Source: Chloranthus sessilifolius (lineage: Eukaryota; Streptophyta; Magnoliopsida; Chloranthales; Chloranthaceae). From it: a stretch of 64,000 bases of DNA. The DNA lies in contig CM037591.1 of assembly GCA_021018995.1 (NCBI GenBank), positions 2,114,001 to 2,178,000 of the forward strand, in the 5' to 3' direction. The notes beneath the pieces were generated by a model that had not been told where the DNA came from, ran no database searches, and saw only the letters and a program-made list of their open reading frames with translations. The position numbers and the translations under genes are program-made. How positions within the stretch are numbered: the first letter of the stretch is position 1; each line of letters begins with the position of its first letter. Shown here in pieces: positions 21,087 to 34,000 of this stretch.

Positions 21087-22466
21087 TATTTTTTTTGTGT
21101 TGCTAATTATTCCTTGTCGGAATTTTTGGTATTATTTATGTTTTTCTAGTAAGTATAGAATTTTATTTTTGTTTATGGATCTGTCGCCGTCCATGTTTAG
21201 TTGGCACATTGACTCTTTAGGTAAGCTGAAGGTAAAATTGTATTTTCCCATCAAAAAAAAAAAGAAGAAGGTAAAATTGTATTTTACTTTAGTTTATTTT
21301 GTTATTTACTTTTTAGAAGTGGAATATAACTGCACTCCACTTTCAACCAGAACTCCCTGTAAACATCTAAGTAACCATTTGGACTGATGGGATGTTAAAG
21401 AGAGTTCATCACTGTAACATATTTCAAGGTCCCTGGAATTTGTGAATTGGCGAGTTAAGTAGAAAGGGACAATATAGTGTACATTAATGTGTACAATGGC
21501 TAGCAGCGGCTGTAAACTATAACTGTTCGTTGCCATTTGAAATTGCTGATTGGTGGAGTAAATTTGTATGCCCCATTTTGGATTGAGCTTGAGTACACAT
21601 GTACTCCATTGGTCATCCATTTCAAATAGTTTTTATGGTTATAGATTCTTGTGTATAGCAGTTTCCCTCAATTAGCTGACAATTTTGACTTGATTTATGG
21701 TGTTATTTTTACTTAGGGTTGCAAATAGGCCGGATTGGGAGTACCCTGGATCTTGAACCTCTATTGGACCCATGTTGGAATCATCAGATCCAAGTCAGAC
21801 TAGATGCAGACCACAACTCTTAGGGCTTGTTTGATTGCACGTAAGAGGAAGCGTGTTTCATGTACCGTCACGTAATGGATACGCATTTGGCTTGTATTGG
21901 TACTACACGTTATAGATGCTTGTTTGATTGTGCAAACTATGAAACGCGTATTGTCCTGACACTCGTTTTTTAGTTGTTTGATTGCAAATGATCATAACAC
22001 CAACTTATATATCATTAAATGCCACAAATTTCCACCGTCAACTTGTTTTCCTTTTAATCGTGTATCGACCAACGATCGAAATTCCCCCAAACTTAGTGAG
22101 CTTTTAATCCTTATCGTCTTGGACAATTTGAATGGTTTAGAAACAACATCAAAGAAAAATAATAGCTATAAATGATATTTCAGTATTCCACCCTCAATCA
22201 GAGATTCAACAATTTAGTAGCATTCCACTTTCAATCAAAGGAATTTAGAACCCATTTTAAAAAAATCATATATTTTATTTATATAACAAAATTTTAAAAA
22301 TCCATATGTTGCAATAATTTATAACTAAAATATGTTATAAAAGATCATGGAGATCATAACACTCATTTTTGAGGATTAAAAAAAATAAAAAATAAGGAGA
22401 TCATAAACAAGGTATCAAAATCGGTATCGGTATCGGGTTCGGTCCATGGAGGACCAATACGAATCG

Positions 22467-22526
<60 letters not shown>

Positions 22527-24971
22527 TCGGCTTAAACTGATATGTATCGGCCGATACGGATACGGATACCAAGTTGGAGGATCGATACGTATCAGTTTGC
22601 CGAAAAACCAATGCGTATTGGTATCAACCGATTTTTGATACCTTGATCATAACACTCATGAAGCACTAAAAGAACACAAAAAACTTATTATTACAGAAAA
22701 ATCCTTATATTGAAATATTTATCAAATAAAATATTTTATAAAAGATCATGGAGAAGGAGAACATAAGATTCATGAAGCACTAAAAAGAACACAAAAATTC
22801 CATTATTACAATAGATCAGAGGCATGTAACAACTCCATCTTAAAAAACCCATGAATCCATTAAGAAACGCCCATATTGAACTCTGATTTAGGATAAAAAC
22901 TCCATCTGAAAATAATAAACACAACACATTGAAGCCTTAAAATCCGCAGATTGAACTTTGATTTAGAGCTTCTTCCAATATGTAGGGGACAAGAGAAAGG
23001 TGGAGGCTTTTTGAGAAGTTTGAGCCCGACGCTTCGCCAAATGCGTAGCAATTATGGCGTACGAGTATCTACCCTAGCATCCATTTTCGGAGAAGCGCAA
23101 TGAAATCCGTAAGATATGTGTATCGTCAAAGGTGCAATCAAACACTCACAAAATGTTTGACACACGTAAATGACCTCCAAAACGTGTATGATCATACCAC
23201 TACATGCAATCAAACACGCCCTTAGTAATTGGGTCGAGCATAGGCATACTAGTGTACTATATATATATAGATAGATATTTATGTAGACACTGGACATTGT
23301 GATACTGTCCCATATGCCCTAGGACATAGCCAGTTGGGCGTCATATGGCACCAAAACACATGTTTGGGTGCCACATAGATGTGCGCAAGCTGATCAAAGG
23401 CCATTAAAAAATAAAATTCAAAAGTCATCAATGTCAACGGTGGCCAATTGTTAAGAAATGAAAAATAAAACGAATTTTTTACTTTTATGGGTTTGAATTT
23501 CTTTCTTGGTAAATTTTTTTTATTAAAATAGACTTTATGCTTCTTTGTCTTTGATACTTGAATATAGTTGATTAATTGACCCGATGAAAGTTTGAAGAAA
23601 ATGAGGGAGGAAGGGAGATGGAAGAGAGCAAAGAGGCGTGAAATTTTATAGAGAAATTTGTTGGGGGAAGGGGGGATCCTCTATTTATAAGCATAGAGGA
23701 TCTATATAAAAAATTAAAAATAATATATAGTATGTCATGGCATACTGAGTATGCGACATCTGCCATGATACTTTTTAAATCACATAAGCCTTCATGGATT
23801 ATGCGATTTATATATATGCCATGCCCAAGGATCAAAATGCCGGTTTTCCGATACGTATCGTCCTAGCCTCTGGGACAATACGTATCGGGTATCGTCCGAT
23901 ACATCCAATGTATCGGCAATACATTGAATGTATCGGTTTGATACATTCAAAATTTTTTTTATTCCAAAAAAATCTCAAAAAATTATAAAAAATTCTGAAA
24001 AATTAAATTTAATGATTTTCTATTTACTTCAAATTTTTTTGCTTTTATTTTTAGCTTATTTGATGCATATTCACAATTTAATTGTATATTGACAAAAATA
24101 AATTACATTGTATATTGAAAAAAATAAATTGTATATTGTCAAAATTAATAGGTATATTGAAAAAAATAAATTTAAGGGTAGATCTACCAAATTTAATGGT
24201 AGATCTATCATAAAATATGATAGATCTATTAAATTTATGGATAGATCTGCCATATTTATGGGTAGATTTACCTTATTTAAGGGTAGATCTACCTTATTTT
24301 AACCCTTAAAATGAAATAAAATGAGGAAAAAATGGTAGAGCACGTACCTTATTTGCGTTTTTCTGCGATTCGGCTCCAATCCCGAGCTTTTCGGGTGGTC
24401 GTTGCTTGCCGAATGTGGAAATAAGTGAAGAGGAAGAAGGGAAAGAAGTGGGCAAACCAGTGGAAAGGAGATAAAGGAAGATAAAAGAAGAAGGAATTTT
24501 GGGTAAAAAAGGGCAAATCTGTGCTTAAAAGGTGCTGGCCCCACTCAGAAAAAGTGCATAATTATCGTCCGATAATTTAAAATTATCGTCCGATAATTCA
24601 AATTATCGTCCGATAATTCAAATTATCATCCGATACGAACGATAATTTCAATTTATCGTCCGTATCGGATGATAATTTGATGATTTAAGGACCCCACTCA
24701 GAAAATGCATATTATCATACGATAATTTGAAATTGTCGTCCGATAATTTGATATTACCATCCGATACGGACGATACGGGCGTTAATTTGCCCGTATCGGA
24801 TGATAATATGCCTATTTTTTGGGGGGTACGATACATATCCTATGTATCGTACCGGCTCCCTCCAAAATCGATATGTTTCGTTCGATATGTATAGGTATCG
24901 GACGATATTTTGACCCATGGCCATGCCATAAGCGATCACATAATTCCTTATGCGATGGCATATGAATACAT

Positions 24972-25012
<41 letters not shown>

Positions 25013-28000
25013 TTTTATATCTACTATCTGAAGTGAGTTTTCAAGAAGTTGCTCAAGTTTTAGCAAAAGCTGCCCCACGAGGTCATGTTGATTAGTTGGA
25101 AGGCTTGAAGGAGAACATTGTTCTTGGGGGGGTGGGGGATGATACATTTTGTTACTGGATTCATAGGATTAGTGCATTGTTTGAGGCAACACAATAATTG
25201 GCCCTGCCACTAGGGAAACAAGAAAGGAAATTAACAAACTTAATAGGAAGGAAAAGCCCTAAAAGAATTGATACAACTGTACAAGCTTGGGCAAGGACAC
25301 AATTCATTCTAAAACCATGTAGAAGTAGCGGCATTTGGGAAATATTACCACCAAGTTGCACGAAGAAGAAAACAGTGTTGAGGGGAGGAGAAGGTGGCAT
25401 TCTATTGGTGACATCAATAGAGAAGAAGGCCAACCAGATATTTGGTCAATGCAAAGAGGGCAACGATGAATAAAACCCAACTCAATTGGGTGCTCCTGAT
25501 AAAGGATGTCGGCATAAAGGGGAATCCCTAAGAAACAACATGATGCAATCCAAAATTTTAATCTACTATGAGGTGTAACAACGACTAGATAAAATGAGAA
25601 GAAAAAGAAGAATTGGAAGAGAAGTCAAATAATACACTTATGGATGAGAAAAATCACTAATGGACAGTGTGGAGTGTACAATTTTCAATCCCACCACTCT
25701 TATATTTAATCTATTTACATGTAGCAAGTGACTTCAGATTAATGCAAACTGTCTTATTTGAAAGCTTACTGAAGTAGCTTTCCAACGATCTAATAATTGC
25801 ACAAGTATTGAAGAAATTATGGTAAATTCTTTGACTTGTGTAAGAACAATGTGTGAAGAGGCGAGTGAGTTTCATGTTAGAGTTGGCCTGCATCAAGTAT
25901 CTACCTTGACCCATATTCGTTTGCCCTGATCATGGATGCGTTAACCATAGGCATACCAGAAGAGATTCCAGGGTGCATGTTATCTGAAAATGACGTATTA
26001 ATTGCCTAAAAAAATAAAAAAATAATGATAAGTTGAAATTATGGAGAAAAGCCTTGGAGTCAAGAGGGCTAAAATTAGCAAAACAAAGACAAAATACATG
26101 GAGTGTAAATTTAGTGAATATGATAGCCTGGAGGAGGATTTAGTGAAAATAGAAAATTATTTGGTATCACATTGCCATAGATTTCGCTATTCAGGTTCTA
26201 CTTTACAATCAGATGGTGGATTTGAAGATTTCGCTATTCCAGGGTGCATGTTATCTCAAATAGGATTAATGGAAGTTCGATGAATTAATGAAATAGAGGC
26301 ATGTAAGCAAAGTATTGTTCTACCCAAGAGTTCCACTTAGATTGAAGGGGCATTTTTGTAGGACAGTGGTTAGACCTGCCATATTATATGGTGCAACATG
26401 TTGGGTTACGAAAAAGTGACCATAAGATTGAGTACATGTGACTGATATGCGTATGTTGAGATTGATTTGTGAAGTGAAAAGAAAGGGTAAAATTAGAAAT
26501 AAGTACATAAAAGAAAATTGAGAGTGACACCTATAAATGAAAAAGTACAGAATATCACATGTGGTGGTTTGAATATGTTCTTCAGAGGCCAGAAGAAGAC
26601 CCTTTACAAAGGGTTCAGATGCTACAAGCACAAGGAAATTGGAGAAGAGGAAGACTGGTGAAGACCTAGAGGGAACCATTGAGAAGGGACATGAAGGATT
26701 GTGAAGTTACAGAAAACTTAGTGCTGATAAGAAACGAGTGGAAAAATAGAACTCTTAAAGCTGACCCAAAATGGCTGGATAGGGCTATGAGGATGATGAT
26801 GATGGTCAGTTTTCCTAGGTTGCACTCTAAAGTAATGAATTTCGAGACTTCTATTTGAATTGGGATTAATTATTATTATGATTTTACTTAACAAATAGGA
26901 TTAATTTCTTTTATTAGAAACATGTTTATGTTCCTTAGTAGGTTAGACTTTATTATTGTTGTAGAAATATTATTATAATTAGGGTAGTTCTTTATTCAAA
27001 CAGAATTTAGAGTTAGACTAGGATTTCTAATTTCATGCATTGTAAAGCCTATTTAAAGGGCAGTGGTGCTGGAATTTAATTTAGAGTTGACTGAAGTATT
27101 TTATTGGAGCTTTTGAAGCCCTGCGGTTACAAGGTAGTTAAGGCGGTGTGGCTAGGTTATGGTGAAGAGGCTCACTAGGCCATGGCGAGGCTATTTGTTA
27201 TTTTTTAATTTTTATTTATATTTATTAATCATTATTATTTCTTTTTTTTTCTAATTTTTTACTACTTTTAAAAAATTTATATTTTAATAGAGGACGAAAA
27301 AAAATCAACTATGGAACATCAAGCATAAACAAATACCAATAAATAGAAATCAAATATGGTACATCAATAAATTCGAAACATGAGCAAATATAAATATCAA
27401 TTATACGTAAATATAGAAATATTGAAAGATATGAATTATGAAATATCAACTACACATACGAATTTGTAGTGTCGCCCATCGCTCAATTCGTGATAGAGCC
27501 TTAGAGATCGCAAGAAGCCTGTAAAATAAAAAGTATAATTAACTAACAATAAAATTATAAAAATCAAGTACACCTAGTTGCATACCTAAATATTAAATAA
27601 TCGTCATCATCTATGTCCATCAATTACTCTACCATATTTTCCATAATTAAAGCATTTAAGCACAACCACATAAAAGTGTTCTTATGTTCAAGTACACTAG
27701 ATCACAATTCAAATATAACAAAAAGTCAAATAAATGTTCATAATTCAATCCCCGTCGTCGAAGTCCATATTGACGTTAACGTCTCCTACTTCTGCGTTAG
27801 TGAGGTCAACATCTTCATTATCTCCATCATTTTCTATATAAGTCTCATCCTCCTCTCCTTTATAAGCATCACTTTTTCACTTTCTTCCACTAGAGGTTGC
27901 TTTCCTCTTTGCCTTTGAGTTTGAGTTTGACCACTTTGAAATTGAGGCCTTATTCGTGTCCTTAAACTCTTTGTTTCCCATGCACCAGTGGCATCATCTA

Positions 28001-31000
28001 CATGTGACCAAGTCAAATCTTCTCCCTCAAAGCCACAGTCATACGTAGGGGTAATCCGCTCACTTTCTTCATTATCTTTGAGTCTGATTGGATCAATAAT
28101 CTCTTGATTTTGATGTCTTTCCCTCAACTTTTGGTTATATTTAACAAACACCAAGTCGGTTAGTCTTTTTTGCTCCAATCTATTCCTCCTTTAGTAAAAT
28201 AAATAAATAATACAAGTATAAAGCAACTTTAAATCAATAAGAATAATATAACTAAATCAACGTCTAATAAAAAGAATTTAGTCACTTACATGCTCAAAAG
28301 TGCGCAAGTTGCACTCACAACTAGAAGAACTACATATCAAACTCAACACACGGATTGCCAACCATTGTAAATTTTTGTAACTACTTCCATACTATCTCAA
28401 CTATGAAACTGTTCACATATTGAAACATTTATGTCAATTACTAACTCTGAATATTGAAGTGTTGAATTGGAGAAACGGAGAAAGTTAATTGTACTTGCTT
28501 ACATACCAGGAGTAACCAACTCCTAGTGTCTTATTGCCATTGACCCAAACTCCCTTTCGTATGTGCATAATTGAAAAGTGTAAAAGATTGATGGATACTT
28601 GATAAAAAGTAATAACTTGAATTAAAGTGATAGATAATAATTCATAAACTCATGCAAATAATAAATAAACTAAGTTGTATTGTTAACACTCAAGTTCCAT
28701 TACTATTGCATCTTGCATCTTACGGTCTGGCACAAGGCTTTTAGTGACAACAATGCGGCCTTCATTAACCTCTGTATCCATTTCAATGTTGGAATTTTTA
28801 TAATAGAATATGGGATTGAAGTAGCAACCAGCAACATGCAAGGGACTAGGCATTTGATCATCCCATCTCTTATCAATCAATTGCCAAAGGAGCCTATATA
28901 GCTTAGCCTGATCCTTAAATGTCATTTTAATTGCAGTTTTCGCTACTTCCATTGCCTCATAAGAGTTATCCCATAGCAGACTTTTCACCAAGGGCCTTGA
29001 TATTTTCAAAACATATTCTATGTTGGTCCAACACTACGGATTCAAGACTATATCACATGCCCTTTACCTTTTGCCGTGATGGCCAACCTATGTGTAGCCC
29101 ACTCCTCATATACAAACATTTTTCTCAAAATTTTCTTATGCAAATAGATGCTTTGAAGAGTGAGGAACACGGTTGCAAAGCGTGTCATTGTCTCACCAAA
29201 TTACATTGTTTTGTAAACTTTCTCATCATGTTTAAGATATAACTATGATTGTACAAAAATACCGTCAATGCAGAGGCTTTGTCTTTGCACTTCTTCACCA
29301 ATAGTAGCTTCCCAATGTCTTCCAGAATAAGATCAAGACAATGAGCAACACATAGAGTCCAAAATAAAGACAATCTTTTTTGCATTAAAATTCTTCCAGT
29401 TGCCACATAAATTAGCAACATTATCTGTCACAACTTGAACTACATGTTTCTCCCCTATTTTCTCCACCATACCATCTAACATGGTAAATAGAGTATGAGC
29501 ATCCTTCACGTATGATGATGCATCAATTGATTCCAAAATCTCTATCCCAACTAGACTATTCACCAAAAAATTAATGTTATTTTTCCCCTCTTATTTATCC
29601 AATCATCGAGCATTAAGGTGCACCCATATTTCTCCCAACTTTCTCTCTGCTTCTTTAATAGAGAATGAGTAAATGTCACATCCTTCTTTAATATGCCCAC
29701 TATCAGCTCATGATACGACGGGGGCTTCATCCCAAGACCAAATTGGCCCACTGCTTCCAAAGCCGTTGCAAAACTTTTTAAGGGAGCGATATTGAAAGGA
29801 ATTCCTGCTTGATAAAACCATCTACCTAATAGCTGGCAAGCCTTTTCTGTCTCTTCTTTCTTATATCTATCATTTAATGTCGTTTGTTTAGATTTTTGCC
29901 TCCCTTCCATTGTCAAATTTGGAGAAGTAGAATCAAACCCCTCCATAGGGCTTTTTGTACGAGGATTTGTAGAGCCCTTTTTCCTAGAATTGACCGATCC
30001 ATGAATTTCTTCAACATCCACAGTGGCGGAGCCACTTTATTTGATGGGGGGTCCCGGGATCCCCCATCATTAAAAAGAAATCTTAAAGGCCCTTTAAGGA
30101 CCGAGTTATTGGGTGTAACTGCTCTTCATGAGGGATCCCCCAACCCCATTATCTAGCCGATAAGAACGCAGCTGTTAGCAAGAGGATTAGCGTATTGGAG
30201 AAATCTCTTATGTAATCTCACATAGCCTTAAGATTCCTCTTTCAAATCCAAGTCTAAATTAGAAGGATTAATTTTAACCATCTAATAATAGGAATGTAAA
30301 GAGCCAATCCCTTTAAATACTTTATTTATGATATTCCTCATTTAGTAATTAGTAGTAATTATCCATAGCAAAAGATTGCGTCTTTAGTCTTGGAAGTTGG
30401 AACCATTAAAATTAGTTTTGGGTACAAAGACCGTACAACATCTTACAGTGTATAGTTTTAGTTTCTTATATCACATTTAGTTAATCACACTATAGGCATT
30501 CCATCTACGAGTTAGGGAGCCAGTACTTGCATTGTTGCACGTAAAAAATTTGCCCTTGCACATAGTTTAAAAGAAAGACTTGGTATTTTGAGGAAGGGTA
30601 CCTCTCTTCGCGCCCACACAATCTTTGAGGGAACCTACGTTCGAATGCCCCTAAAACCCGTTGACTTCTTCAAATTAGATGATCTAGATCGTTTTTACCC
30701 CAATCTTCCACACAACGGATCTTGAGACCATGAAAATACGACTGTTTTGGATTCCACGTGATACAGATCCCCAAAAAATTTTGTTTGAGCGTGATGTGTG
30801 CCAGGTGGAATCTCGTCTCGTGTGCTATTTTTGGGGATCTATACCATGTGGAATCCAAAACATACCATTTGATGGTATGTTCATGGTCTCAAGATCTATC
30901 ATCTGGAAGGGTGAAAACTATGTAGATCGTCTGATTTGAAGCAGTCAACCTGTTTCAAGGGTTTGCAACGTAGGCACCCTTAGATATTGCATGGGCGTGA

Positions 31001-34000
31001 ATAGAGCTACCCTTTGAGGAATTGTGCCATGTGAAAACATCATCTAAGTCATATGATTGGCAAAAAAATAAGACCTCTATCATATGATTTAATGCAGTGA
31101 ACCGTTGAATCAGATAATAGCCTTTGACTGCATTGAATTATATGATAAAAATAATGGTTCGTGCTATCTTTTGCTCGAAAGATCTTTAGATCATTGTATT
31201 TCAAATTAGACGGCTTAGGTGGTGTTTTAGATGACACAGATCCCCAAAGTACCAAGTCATTTCAACTATGTGCAATCCATTACTTGCATTGATGCACATG
31301 AGAAGTTGCCCCCTCACATAGTTTAAAAGAAAGATTTGGTATTTTGCCGACCTTTGCCATTTGAGAATTGTTTCTATCTTTTTTAGAGTTTTTCAATTAT
31401 TTTTTTTATTTTGTGACTGAGCGTGACAAAACTATTAATATCTGACTACTATTGGGACCCCCCATCAGAAAATTCCTGGCTCTGCCACTAAACATCCATA
31501 TATGCATTTTCTGTATACACATCTTCCTCAACAACTCTCTCAAGTACATCACACTCATCTATCGAGCTGCATACTATCCTTCTCTTGATCATTTTTTGTA
31601 TTTTTGACACACCCAAAACTTGTCTCATTTCGTCTCTCATGCCTGGAGGACACTTAAGGCATCCTGTTGCATTATTCCCTACCCCAGCAAGATGTTGCTT
31701 TTGCTAGGTTATTCCTCACTTCGTAGTCTTCTTACAATAATTGCATGTCACAGTATTTGGTTCTTCTAATCCACAAGATGACCATATTTCCACCCGGGGT
31801 CTTTCCTTAAGTTCACAGAAGACGATCTTGAGTCCTCCATGAAATACCGTTTCATAATTTATATTAATATTAATATGGGAGCTACACCGTGGCATGTCGC
31901 AAGACTTTATATTTTCAGATATAAGTCATGTTAAACATCATCAAAGCCGTCTGATTTGATGGCCATGGTGAACTCTATCATCTTATTCAACATAGTCAAA
32001 GACAACCATCTGATTGAATAACTTATTGCTTCCAAATCAGATGATATTGACCACATTCCATGTGGCACAATTCCCAAAAATCAGACAGTAAACAAACCAG
32101 AAAATTTGAATTTTAATATAAAAATATCAGACCAAGAATCAGGCCAAAAAACAGACCAACAAATTAAAGTTTAATATCAGCCATTGAAGTTAAAAAACAG
32201 AAAAGAAAGGAAGAGAAAAAAAGAAAGACATAATGAAAATAAGAAAATTATTTCATTGTGAAGGAGCTGAAGCATACAAAGAAATAAAAAAATTTATTTC
32301 ATACAAATTATTTACTTGGCCCAAGAAAAAAAAATAGGGAAAAAACAAGAAAAAAAGAAGAAAAGAAAACTGAAAAAAAACTGAAAAGAAAACAGAAAAA
32401 AAAAAAAAATGGCGTACCTGCTGCTGATGATGTGGAGGCGAGAAGACCCTCGTCGGACAACCCTTGGTGAAGGCGATGTTGATGTGAAGGAAGGGAAGAG
32501 AATTAAAAAAAAAAACAGACAAAGAAAGTTCAAACAGGAAAAACCAAACAAGCAAACTTACCTCGTCGACCCTATCCTTGCGCTGACTAGAGAAAGAGAG
32601 ACAGACAGAGAGAGAGCATTAAAACTAAGTCTCAACCCCTTTTAAGTTAGCTTGTAAGTTTAATAACGTATAAGTTATAAATATAAGTAGTATGACTTAT
32701 ATGTAATAAACTATAAGCTATGACTTATTATATAAGCTATAGCACTTTACATAAATAGCTTCTATGGTGACACTATGGCGCCATACCGCCATGGCGTTGC
32801 CAGAGCCTCGATTTTTTAGGGTTCCACTATCTCTATCCATATGGCGATTCCTGGCGCCATTCACCATGGCAACCCCATAGCGACGCCTTGACTACTATGG
32901 CGGTTAGTATTAGGTTTTTGTGCGTATTCACTGGCAGGGGAGTTTTGGTAATATATTTCTTATTTCAACCATCTTGGAAGACTAGTTTAAGACTTGTAAG
33001 TTTTGCTAGTTTTGTGTCAAAATTAGCAAGGAAACTCTCTTATGAAAGGATGTCACAGTGAAACCAACAAGAAAATCGATGGAAGCCTTGGAGAGCACAT
33101 TGTGGAAGGCATCAAGACCAGCAAATACTATGATGGAACCAATGTTATCAGAATTGAGTTGTATCATAAAATCCTTTTGATTTTTGCGCATATCATTTAA
33201 TGTAGAATCATAAGATTCATAACAATTTTTTTAAAGAACAGTCTAAAAGAATCAATAAAATTGAAAAAATTAGAATTTAAGCAAATCTGCCTATAATCCA
33301 TTATATCTCATGATATTTCATTACAAGCCATATAAAATTAACTTATGTACCATAAAATGTGTCTAATTTATAACCAAGCAAACTAATAAAGAAAACTAGA
33401 GATTTATAGTTTACTAATATCACATATCAATTTCAATAACAAACCAAAACAAGTGAACAAATGGATGTTTGAATAAACAAAGTGGATGACGGATCGAAAT
33501 TGATATTTGTGAACAAACACCAATGCTAAAAAACTTCGCTAGCCTTGATATCCCATGATCTTAGAAACCTTTTGCAACAAACAGAATCGAAGTCCATGTC
33601 CGAATCGACATGATATGAAGAAAATAGAGAAAAATAGTTATGGGTAAGAATTAAAGATATAGCTTTTGATGCATAAGTATGTTTTAGTAACTTTAGGTTT
33701 TAGTAACTTTAGTTTGCATATAACCAGCATTAATATAGGTTTCTAACAAACAATGGAAAATTTTGAGTTTCAGGGGTTCACGGTCAAAATGGGACCATCA
33801 AGCCATACTCTATTGAAATACGAAATTCATGTGAATCTCAAATCGTGAATTGAATTGTACGAATCGAATCGTTGATTCGTATGATTGGTGCTAGGAAAAA
33901 TGATTCACTTTGGATATTGATTTGTTTTAGATATAATAATGCAATCTAAAAATGTTGCATATAACCAACATTTTCTACAGTTCCTTGCTGGAACTCAGGA

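Larger units (their letters stand above)
23826..24919. mobile_element. hAT MITE, GATACGTATCG words
   Basis: It starts CAAGGATCAAAAT and ends (reverse strand) CATGGGTCAAAAT, with a perfect 8-bp duplication GCCATGCC (23818-23825, 24920-24927). The 1.1-kb interior has CGATACGTATCG words at the ends and two internal arrays, described separately. There is no transposase, although at this length a larger deleted element is possible. Confidence 0.92.
23722..24985. repeat. GCATATGCGAT-word element split by another MITE
   Basis: The outer parts, 23722-23825 and 24920-24985, carry GGCATACTGAGTATGCGAC, TATGCGATTTA, ATGCCATGCC and TTATGCGATGGCATATG words. These are also the words of 61921-62498. The GATACGTATCG-word element 23826-24919 is inserted between them with a perfect duplication GCCATGCC. 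Confidence 0.6.
30021..31490. mobile_element. Non-autonomous hAT nested in hAT transposase
   Basis: The termini CAGTGGCGGAGCCA and (reverse strand) TAGTGGCAGAGCCA form an inverted pair. A second match, TGATGGGGGGTCCC, lies just inside both ends. A perfect 8-bp duplication AACATCCA (30013-30020, 31491-31498) flanks it. It is 1,470 bp, encodes no transposase, and carries a foldback repeat (about 30620-31020). Confidence 0.96.
27834..31850 (-). pseudogene. hAT (BED/DUF659-type) transposase, interrupted
   Basis: Read on the minus strand, a BED-type zinc finger lies near 31850-31630 (VTCNYC..., then KQHLAG.G....GCLKCP). It is followed by a linker, then by the DUF659 catalytic region. That region includes [13 protein letters not shown] (about 29620), a [15 protein letters not shown] block, [28 protein letters not shown] (about 29330) and a helical domain to 28690. 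The hAT C-terminal segment is at 28178-27834, after a probable intron. Frameshifts occur near 29565 and 29390, and a 1,470-bp element sits inside (30021-31490). Removing that insert and one duplication restores a continuous frame across the site. Dead. Confidence 0.85.
27135..32894 (-). mobile_element. Autonomous-type hAT element (decayed)
   Basis: The ends TAGTTAAGGCGGTG and (reverse strand) TAGTCAAGGCGTCG are inverted. Both subterminal zones are rich in GCGCCATGGCG-like words (27135-27195, 32770-32894). Between them lies a minus-strand DUF659-type hAT transposase. No clear target duplication is visible at these ends, so the limits are provisional. Confidence 0.6.

Noticed and set aside
20901..21387. 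Long open frames full of Ile-Tyr (also near 22363, 24812, 39394, 39769)
   Set aside because: They run through (TA)n tracts, exist on both strands and have no domain.
24998..25190. rpoC2-like fragment as a nuclear RNA polymerase largest-subunit exon
   Set aside because: The [23 protein letters not shown] and [11 protein letters not shown] blocks fit plastid rpoC2 better, and stops and shifts break the frame.
32253..32555. Phe-rich 100-codon minus frame
   Set aside because: It comes from an A-rich tract within decayed hAT DNA; no similarity.
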